The notes beneath the pieces were generated by a model. It ran no database searches. It worked only from the letters and a program-made list of their open reading frames with translations, and was not told the DNA's origin. A stretch of 64,000 nucleotides of DNA, from NCBI GenBank assembly GCA_949318235.1, contig OX439131.1:19124537-19188536 (forward strand), given 5' to 3'. This document shows, in pieces, positions 54,576-64,000 of the stretch (positions within the stretch are counted from its first letter, which is position 1; every line of letters begins with the position of its first letter). The DNA is from Ecdyonurus torrentis. Taxonomy: Eukaryota; Arthropoda; Insecta; Ephemeroptera; Heptageniidae. The translations under genes and the position numbers were made by a program.

Positions 54576-57500
54576 TTTTTTTTTTTTTTATAAAATGTAC
54601 TGAGAAAATACTATTTATTTGTATATAGTTATGATATTGCCAATTGGCTTAAATTTTAACTTTATATTTTTGAAGGTGAAACATTTAACTTTTTAAAACT
54701 ATATCTCAATCTGTAAATCTTTGCAAAATGTATTATTTATTTAATATTTAATATAATTATAAACATATTTTTAACATGGTATTATAGCTATTTTTGTAAA
54801 ATTTTGTAAACAGATTCCCATTTTATTTATATGTATATTTGCCTCTGAAAACTACGTACAATCACCAAACCTAAGCTTATTTTATTTTCCTGCTACGTAA
54901 TAGCTTTAAATTTCCTTAATATTATCATGTTTACAAAAAATCTTTTTTATTTTTTTCCTAATTAGGTATTCCTAAGAATAAGCTTGAGAAAATCTTGCAT
55001 TTCCTCTAAAATACACGTGCATTCAACTCCCAACAGCTACATAAGAACCAAGAAGACTCTATTATATTATTTTTCCAGTCTTAGGTAAAAATAGAGACGT
55101 AAAACTCTGCAATTTCCGCTCTCAGTAAATCAATTTATTACACAACCCTCGCTTTTGCTTGCCTTTTTAAGCCGAGATTTACTTAGCAAGCGGAAACTGA
55201 ATTTGTTTGTGAAGAAAAACACAAACAATAAATTTTATATAATCGAAAAGAGTAGACAATTTAAATCTCCTCTTATTTCGTTAAAAAAAATCAAGGAAAT
55301 CTAAACTTTTTGATAAAAGATAATTAAGAGGATGATAAGTCTCATTACGAAATATTAAAGCGTATTATGTATATAATACATAATTATTAATACTCTAATA
55401 ACACTCAAAGAAATTAATATAAAGCAATTATACTTACTATCCTTTTTACATACTAGATAATTAAATATTTTTTCTCTCTCTTAGTATCTATAACGTTTAA
55501 TATATTTTGTACTAACATTATACTGTTTCATGTTTATATTAAAAGAGTTAAAAATTATATAGCTAATACAATTGCTTTAACTATAATAGCAATATAAAAA
55601 TTATTTAAAAGCCACATAAGTTCACGGCTTTTTATATGATCCTTTGACCTCTTTTGAACTAGACTTTTAACTATAAATATATAGATTCATCTACATAAGA
55701 ATTATAAAAGAACTAATTAAATGACCATTGATTACAGTTGATTATCAAAAATATTATACATATATATATGAAATTATATTACACGGGACTAGAAAACAAA
55801 ATTTAGTTTTTTTAGTGCAATTTCGTATCTCTTTAATCATATGAGAAGAACTCGTATATTTCTCTTTCAGTTTTCTCTCTTGACGCAAATAAAACGTAAC
55901 GTATCATTTCTCTCTTTGTCTCTCTCACACACACACTATAATGTATATGTATATATGAGTGTGTAAGTATGTGTGTGTGCTTGTTATATATATATATGTG
56001 TCCACCCCCACTGTGTATCTCCACACCACCACAACTTGTGCCAACTTCACCGCAACCTTAAAACAAACCAAACTACAAACGTATACCCACATTTTATGAC
56101 CCTAAAACCAAAATTCTATGATTTATATGAATTTATTATTTTTATTTTTCTACAAGGATAAAAAAACTATACAATTTAAATTGAAGCTTTATGTTTGTTA
56201 TGTCAAAAATTTACACGTAACATTTAATATAAAACAAAATTAAAAAGTTTATTCATCGTCAACAGCATCAATTAATTCATAAAATTTCTTCTTGTTCCTT
56301 TTTTTTTTTTTAATTAATATCTAATTGAAAGTAAGTATACTAACTATATTATTTGTTTTATTTCTTTTCTTTTACTTTTTTTTATATATATAATTGCTTT
56401 GATCTAAAACTACTATTACATATTTCATCATGGGTAAAACAGACATGATATATTTTACTTTTAATAAAAATACTTGTGTAACTATAGCTTAATGAATGCT
56501 CTATTTTTACCACAAATACTAATCAATATATGTACCTAAAATCTAAGATAAAATGTTACTCAATTGCCTTATTTACATACCATGCATTTATATGTATGTT
56601 TAATTAATGTATTGCTCTATACATTGTATTACCATTAGGCAATGGAATGAAATTTTATATCACAATGTCTTGCCACAAAAATGCTAAGAAAACCAACCCT
56701 ATTTTTGTTATATGCTATTTCGTGTTAATGTGCTAAATGTTCGCCATGTTATCATCAAGACATAGTCGTATCGACAAGTGTAACGACGAAAGGGGTAGGT
56801 CACGGTATAAATACATAGCCCTGTTTTCAGTGTGATAGCCTTGAGAAGACGAGGAAACGTCCAAAGATTGCGGGATGAAATGAAAGTAATTATGTTACCA
56901 TGCTGTGTACATCATCATGCTGTACCAATTTATCTACAAATACATATTTCTACTAATACTGTTTAAAAGAAACCAATACCAATATTGTTCTGTTGCACTA
57001 ATGTAATTTGTAAAAAAAAATATGAATTAAGTTCTTGGGATTATCTTATTCTGCGTATATATACCGCCATAATAGAAAACAAGTTAAACTACCTTTTTTT
57101 AGTCTGTGTGATAAAAACAATTTATTATTATTATTTTAGAATACCAAAGCAAACACATACAGAGCTGCATGATGCATATAATGTATGCAAATACAATTAA
57201 TTTGGCGTCATTTTAATGCGCTTCAACTTGTGTACTCCTCTAGAGTATCTCTAACTTCAACAACTCATTACAATATCGAGTAAGAAGTGAAGTATATTTA
57301 CACGTACAACTGTGTATGTAAGTACATACGAAACATACGAAACGTGTGTGTGTTATGAAACTAATGACTATGTTATATTATTGAAAGCTGGGCTGTATTT
57401 TTATATAAACGAATAAAAAATATTAAAAAAAAAAAATAAAAAAACAGCAACATTTTTTCATCAAGATAACGTTAAATAAATTACAATAATTACAATCAAA

Positions 57501-58309
57501 TAAATTGACTAATAAATTATTTTGACACATGAAACAAAAATAGGTTGGATTAATGTTATCACAATGATTAGAAAAATAAATAAAAATTTATTTTAGTTTA
57601 TCTAAATAATAATAATAATAATAAACATAAAAATAATCATTGTATTAACCAGTAATTTTAAAAAATTTGCCATAAAACAGATTGTATAAAAAAATAAATA
57701 TATATAAAACTAATATTTTCTGTGTCTGATTTCACAAACAAATATAAAATAAAGTAAAGAGATTAGTGGTTGTGGAGAATAAAAATTACGATTCTCCAAC
57801 GTGTAAAATACAAAATAGGTTCCTATTTCTATTGTAAGTCAAACAATGTGATTGGATTATGTAACAGTTTGTGATTGTTTTCAACGCTACAATAATCAAT
57901 TTATACTTTATTTCTCTCTATTGTAATTTTTTTGCGTGTGTTTGTTTACGTGTTTATTTTTTTATTTACTCGCATCTATGCGAAAGTGATAACAAAGCGT
58001 GTTTTCAAATACTTTGTACGTACATAATAAAAAAAACACATGGGCATTTACACAAAGTGAATAAACATACATTAAAATCAAAATACATAATACGTAGATG
58101 TTAAAATAAAAATAAATTTCTTACTACAAATAAATAAATTAATTTACATTATAAAATAATCCCTTGTTACAATAATATTTATGTATAATCATCTCCTTTT
58201 TTTATAATGTAGTCATTTCATGCAACACTTTTTTTCTTTAGAGTTTTCAATGGTATATAATGTCTGGAACTACACAAATAAATCAAATAATATAAGAATT
58301 ATTATTATA

Positions 58310-58400
58310 GTCCTGGTCGAGCCGAATTCCTTTTCATTGTCAGTTTACTGCTTATATAACACGGATAACACGGTGTAACACGAAAGCCAGACCCTTTAAT
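58310..58400. other. GC-richer patch, unknown
   Basis: Contains tcctggtcgagccg and a local repeat cacggataacacggtg. It differs in composition from its surroundings. No family recognised. Confidence 0.25.
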
Positions 58401-59516
58401 TATTATTATGATTAAAATGTTATTTACATGGAATATTTGTACGCAATGGTATGAATCTAATTCAACTTGTAACAAACATAGGTAGCATATTATATTATAT
58501 ACTATGCATACCATATATAAATTTACAAAAAAAAAAAAAAAAATACAAATTTTAAAATTTTTAAAATTGAAATAGATTTAAATTAAAATTTTAACTATTA
58601 CACTCTCTGTAAAGTATCTTAAAATATAAAAAAGTATAGTGTAACATAACCCTATTTTATCATTAAAAAAATTAATTTGCCTAATAGAGAAATATCCAAA
58701 TAAAATTTCAGACAATAACTTTTCCTTCAAAAAAAGAAAGAAAAAACTCACAAATAAAATAAAATTTAATTCCTTTAATAAAATTATAGCCTAAAGTATA
58801 TCATATATAAAATAATATAATTAAATTTAAAAACTTGAAATGGAATGCATAATATTTTTTATTTTAATATTTAAAAGGAAATGTAGGAAAAGCTAAAAAA
58901 CAACAACTTTTTATTGTTAATAAAAATATTTTAAGAGGTACGTTATTCATCCTCTCTCTCTCTCTCTCTCTCTCCCTCTTTCTTTCCTTTCATAGTGATG
59001 ATAATATTTTTTATTAGTATTTAAAAATTTTACTACAATTTCATCATAACTTAACAAAAATGTAAAATATGCTTTACTCTCAGACACACACACACAAAAG
59101 TATTTATGCACAACAGGATGTTTGTAGCTTGATCCAGAAAAAAAAAAAAGAAGAAGAAGGTTTTGATATGTCAAGCAGTTATGGTAAGTTTGGCAACATC
59201 CAAGAAAGGAAATAGTTCAATGTTGAAGGGTTTGGGAGGGTGATTGTTACAAGTTTTCAAAAGTGATATTTAAGTCAACGTTTCTACATATAAGACATCT
59301 AACAAATCGCCATTTATACATGAAAATATTATAAGATTTATTTGATAACAAATTGTTATTTCTTTGCCAAAAAAATTTAAAATTCACCACTATAAGTTTA
59401 AATAAACTGCGACTTTAGGGTTTTGTTGCTAGAATTTCACAACTTTTGTATATATTTTTGTTGCCAACTCTATGTAGAAAAAAAATAAAATAAAACAATA
59501 TTTTCTTCTTAGCAGA

Positions 59517-59518
<2 letters not shown>

Positions 59519-59547
<29 letters not shown>
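59519..59547. repeat. Poly-A, 29 bp
   Basis: Pure A run. Confidence 0.97.
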
Positions 59548-59549
<2 letters not shown>

Positions 59550-60823
59550 AAAGGAAAAATTTATTATTAAAAAAATGTATTATAAAGAGTAAATTTTTAG
59601 GGTTGAAATAAGTTTTACTTTAAGAAAATTGTATTTCACATTTTTGACCGGATATTAGGGTTGTAAATATTATAAGAAGGTCGATTTTTACCCCCATGAT
59701 ATTTACATGTTTACACAAGATATTGCAACTACCACTGCTGCTATCTTATATAATATATTTTAAAGCTGTATCTTTTTAGCTTTATTCTATAGATTTTCTC
59801 TTTCAAAATAAAATTACGATTATTACAAAATGTTACAATAGTGCTCAAAATATATTATGAATATAAAAGATTATTAAAAAATATTTTCATGCCTTCAGTG
59901 AAATAACGTTTTTTTGAATTGCTTTTAGGCACATAAACATGATGATAAAGGTTTTTCAGTATAATACAAAGTGATCTTTAAATAATTTTGAGCAATTTTT
60001 TTTAGACGAACTCAATTTAAATCTATGATTCAGTGTATCTTTTACTGAACGTACTTAAAGGTGTGTTCTTATACATTTTTTTAAATGTTTTATTGATACG
60101 AAAAATTACTTTACTTGTAACCACTAGGCGTCATACTAAATAAAGTTTTTGTATATAGTTGTTTGATGAAAATGAAAGGCTCCAGAAATAACTGCCTGCT
60201 GTAATACAATGCCTTCTAATTTGAAATGACATTTAAGTGGGCAATATTATAGCTCTAAAAAAAAAGAACTAAAGTTAGAGGTCAGAAGTCGAATATCTCC
60301 ATACTTTGATTATTTATTGCTATCTAATGTGGTAACATTTTAAAGCTTATAGTGTCAACTACCACTGAGGGGGAAAAAAATGTAAGTCAGTATTGAAATA
60401 AGAAGATAATTTTATTTTGTAATTGACTGTAAGACTGAAGTAAAATAAAGTTAACACCCGTAATTCAAAATTTTATTGTTACACACTCATCATTGTTTTA
60501 GATATTTAGGATTTTATTGGTCTAAAGTATCAATGATTAAAAATTCAGGAACTCTTGACGATTATATTATTGATCAATAGATTTTCTTCAGAAACTTTCT
60601 TCTTCATTAAACTGGATAATAGTCAACTCACTCCTTACACTGCCTTCTAACAATATCATATCATGTAACTAAACCTTAACAAATAGTAACAATATAAAAA
60701 TTGTTATGAAATAAAAATAAACAAAACATTAAAAAAGACCTGGGTAGTATATTATATAATGATGATAGTCACCTATTATTATTTGTTAAATTATGAGCAT
60801 AGTTTTATAGCTTGCTTTTACGT

Positions 60824-61061
<238 letters not shown>

Positions 61062-62293
61062 AACCACCCACCTTTATATTATATAAGTTATAGTATTAAA
61101 AAATGTGTATAACCATAAATTTATTAACAGTATTTAATAGCAAATCGATTATTAGACTATTATTAAAGTTATAAAATAATAAAAACATATTACATCTTGT
61201 TATACATAAAATATAATAAAGCAAATTGTAATTTATAAACTATAATATACTGTATAGGAAATAAGTAATATAAAAGTAGGATTAAAATAAGTGTAAAGAA
61301 TTACTGTGTAATAATAATAATAAAAAATCTAAATATATAATAAAATAATACAGAAAACAGTCAATTTTATTACTTTCAATAAAATAAATAATAAATTTTA
61401 TATTATCTAACAATCTAAACGTTATTATAATTTTTTTCTTCTCTCTAGTATACATGCTAGTATACTTTTGTATAATATTTGTTATTAATTTTCATTATTA
61501 TGTCTTATAGTTTTTTTTTATCCTGTTCGTATCTCTTATCCATCTTTTTTTTTTACTGTTTTGAGGACTTGCTTTGTAATAAATCTAAATTAAGCATTAA
61601 AGTACAGTTCAGTTTAAAATATCATCACTTTGTTTTTAACTGTTAGAAATTAATTCAGTTATTTATGAAATAATGTTTATTTCAAATATGAAATCAATAC
61701 TTTTTTTAACACTCGGTAGCAAAGTAATGTACAGTGTTTAAAAAAAAATGCTGTTTAATTATAAAACTATCACTCTATTAAACATTAAAAAAAAACATCA
61801 TGTCAAGTTACACCAGCTTTAGATGAAGAAAAAAAAACAACAACTCACATTTAGCACAAAATTACAAGGTGATATTAACTGAAGCTAAGACAACATTGTA
61901 TATAAAGTATAAGTTTTTACTGCCAGTAGCTATGTACTGTACACATACATAGTAGAAACTTGCAAAGTATTTTCTCATAAGGTAAATAATAATAACATAG
62001 AGTATACTTTGTACTAAAAGTGCTTTGATGTGTTTATATATTGATTATGTACAGAGAGCACGTTATGTCTTGCATTTCTAATATTAAAATACATTAAAAT
62101 ATACAGTAGTCATTCGCAATATTGTATTATATACATATCTATAATACCTTTTTTGAAAAAAACATTACAAATCAAACATTCAAATTTAATTTTCACGTGA
62201 TATGACATAGATTTCTGACAATGTGATGTGTTAAATAAAATATTGATTTTGTATATTGAAACAAAAGCAGAAGGAAGTGGTATGTACAACAAA

Positions 62294-62297
<4 letters not shown>

Positions 62298-62360
<63 letters not shown>
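62298..62360. repeat. (TA)n, about 60 bp
   Basis: TA dinucleotides with a phase slip near the end. Confidence 0.97.
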
Positions 62361-62855
62361 GTATATACATACACAATTCTTTGAAAGTACAGAAAATACA
62401 ATCTTCTTTTATATATCTAAAAAGATTTAATATTTTGGCATACTGGGTTACGATTTTTTTCCCTGTGAAGGTAATTGTAGTCAGAGAAGCACACAAAAAA
62501 TATTAAACAACAAGCAAAGTAAATCCAAAGCATTGTGTATGTGTGTGGACAGATGAAAAAGTTAAAACGATAAAAAGGTCACCATTTTCTTCCAACTCTT
62601 TTGGCTAAAAAGTCCTTTCACTATGATTTTCCACCCATCTACCCACCCACATACTCTTTATCCCGCATTCATCCTCATAACATTTCATATTCGTACCACG
62701 TTACGATACTTTACTATTTACCCTATAACTACAATGTGGACGTATACTACATTATATTTTTAAGTATGTTGTATAGCCCAATTTAACAATTTATTTGTTT
62801 TCATATTTTCTTATTTGTTTTATGGCAATTACGTACTGTAAAATCAACATACTTG

Positions 62856-62857
<2 letters not shown>

Positions 62858-62900
<43 letters not shown>
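62858..62900. repeat. (TA)n, 43 bp
   Basis: Pure TA dinucleotides. Confidence 0.97.
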
Positions 62901-62907
<7 letters not shown>

Positions 62908-63521
62908 CATACACACACTGTTTGAATAATTTGTATTGTTTAAAAATAACAATTATTATCATATCCAATCACGAATATTTCATGCTTTATGCTTTTTTTA
63001 TATATAATGTAGAGGATTAAATAATGAATAATTAAAAAAAACTGTAATTGTATATATTTTTATTGTTTTAAAAAGCGTAAATACTTTGATTTCAGATTCA
63101 AATTTTTTTTTTTTAATTTCAAATTTTTGACAATAGACTCAATATACTTAAAAGTTTATTGAAAATTTTGTTCTATATATTTAAATGTATTTACGAAATA
63201 TTTTGAAAAAAAAAAAAAATAGAGCTTAGGTTGAGTAACTAAGTTGAATGTAATACTGAACGAAAAAAAAAAAGTAATAATTTTGTTTACTCTTTTACTT
63301 TTTGCTATCTTTTTTATATGTTACTAATTTAAAAACGTACAGTAACTTAATATAAAGTGACGCAATTTTTAACGCTTTTATACATTTGTGATCACATTAA
63401 GAGCTGACAATTTTGATTGACGTGTAGGTTATTCAGAAATGTCATAAAATTTGAACTTTGATGAATACAGCATGTACAAAATTTTTGTGATTGTTGATTG
63501 GAAACGTGTCATACTTTTTTA

Positions 63522-63523
<2 letters not shown>

Positions 63524-63561
<38 letters not shown>
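63524..63561. repeat. (TC)n, 38 bp
   Basis: Pure CT dinucleotides. Confidence 0.98.
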
Positions 63562-63564
<3 letters not shown>

Positions 63565-63894
63565 CCTATTCCTCTATCTGTTTCATAACTAAAATGTTTT
63601 TGTTTACTCATTTATATCACAAATAATAAATCATTCGCATCCAGTAATATTACACCTGAACTACGTCCTCCCTCCCCCTTTTTATGTATGTAACCCTGTG
63701 TGGTATGTGTACCTATAAAAAATACAGAATCAGATTTAACAAGTTTTCTAACAGGGTACTTATTATGATTATAATAATAATAATAAAAACCACTACAGAG
63801 ATATTATTTGATTCATGATTATATAAAGTAGTGTAATATTATATCTTCTTTTATATAATAATATGAGGGGAGTTTTTTTCTTTTAGTATAGCCA

Positions 63895-64000
63895 ATTTAT
63901 TTTGAGCCCTATTGTGTTAGATTGAGGATGTTAAGCGAGAGTGCGGTGTGCAGTTTGGGTTCTTATATAGGCTGACTGAACTATAATGTAGAGGGTAAAG
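63895..64000. other. GC-richer patch cut by the window edge
   Basis: Contains gcgagagtgcggtgtgcag and, on the minus strand, ctatataag followed by a C-rich stretch. It could be the edge of a repeat or of a promoter-like segment; too little is visible to call. Confidence 0.25.

Noticed and set aside
62110..62496. Minus-strand KEDCIF, compared with the SEDCLYLNIY segment expected upstream of exon A
   Set aside because: Similarity stops after EDC, the frame then runs into a TA tract, and there is no suitable donor. Chance.

Overview
The window is eukaryotic, very AT-rich (about three quarters A+T by eye, not counted) and almost entirely intronic. The only coding sequence I can identify is two spliced exons of one gene on the minus strand, at 14459-14614 and 3570-3770. 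Both encode parts of the cholinesterase-like extracellular domain of a neuroligin. The exon junction is in phase: the upstream exon ends in a lone G, and the downstream exon starts with GT to complete a Gly codon. Both exons have good GT..AG sites. The peptide ([10 protein letters not shown]..., [43 protein letters not shown]) looks like an arthropod neuroligin. I therefore read the organism as an arthropod with large, microsatellite-rich introns; an insect or a crustacean would fit, and the sequence does not settle which.

Layout, in transcript order (high to low coordinates). Positions 64000-14615 are at least 49.4 kb of one intron or of more than one upstream intron; no further exon was recognised. 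Next come exon A (14614-14459), a 10.7 kb intron (14458-3771), exon B (3770-3570), and at least 3.5 kb of the next intron (3569-1). No tRNA, rRNA, CRISPR array or complete transposase gene was found. The other open frames are translated dinucleotide repeats or chance frames in AT-rich DNA.

The introns carry non-autonomous mobile elements and a heavy load of simple repeats. The most striking element is a 1540-bp foldback-type element (26736-28275). Its outermost 265 bp at each end are nearly identical inverted copies (two differences by eye), and they are built from a ~30-bp CpG-rich subrepeat containing ACGCGTT. I also define two small MITE families from copies inside the window. One is ~343 bp and flanked by TTAA (43762-44105 and 51781-52123, with a diverged partial copy at about 21503-21710). 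The other is exactly 137 bp with Tc1/mariner-like ends and TA flanks (23711-23847 and 38491-38627). Beside the foldback element are a 145-bp tandem duplication (26306-26594) and a GTTCG-rich hAT-like patch (about 25574-26071). A perfect 20-bp-arm hairpin next to a tRNA-like B box lies at 19736-19805, and a weaker tRNA-SINE-like patch at 40690-40800.

Simple repeats dominate the rest: TA tracts up to ~170 bp, GA/CT tracts up to ~128 bp, poly-A/poly-T of 20-44 bp, one pure 20-bp poly-G, and a ~228-bp CT-GT-TA compound tract. No operon-like or multi-gene logic is present. The window is the interior of one long neuronal adhesion gene whose introns have been filled by microsatellites and small transposons.
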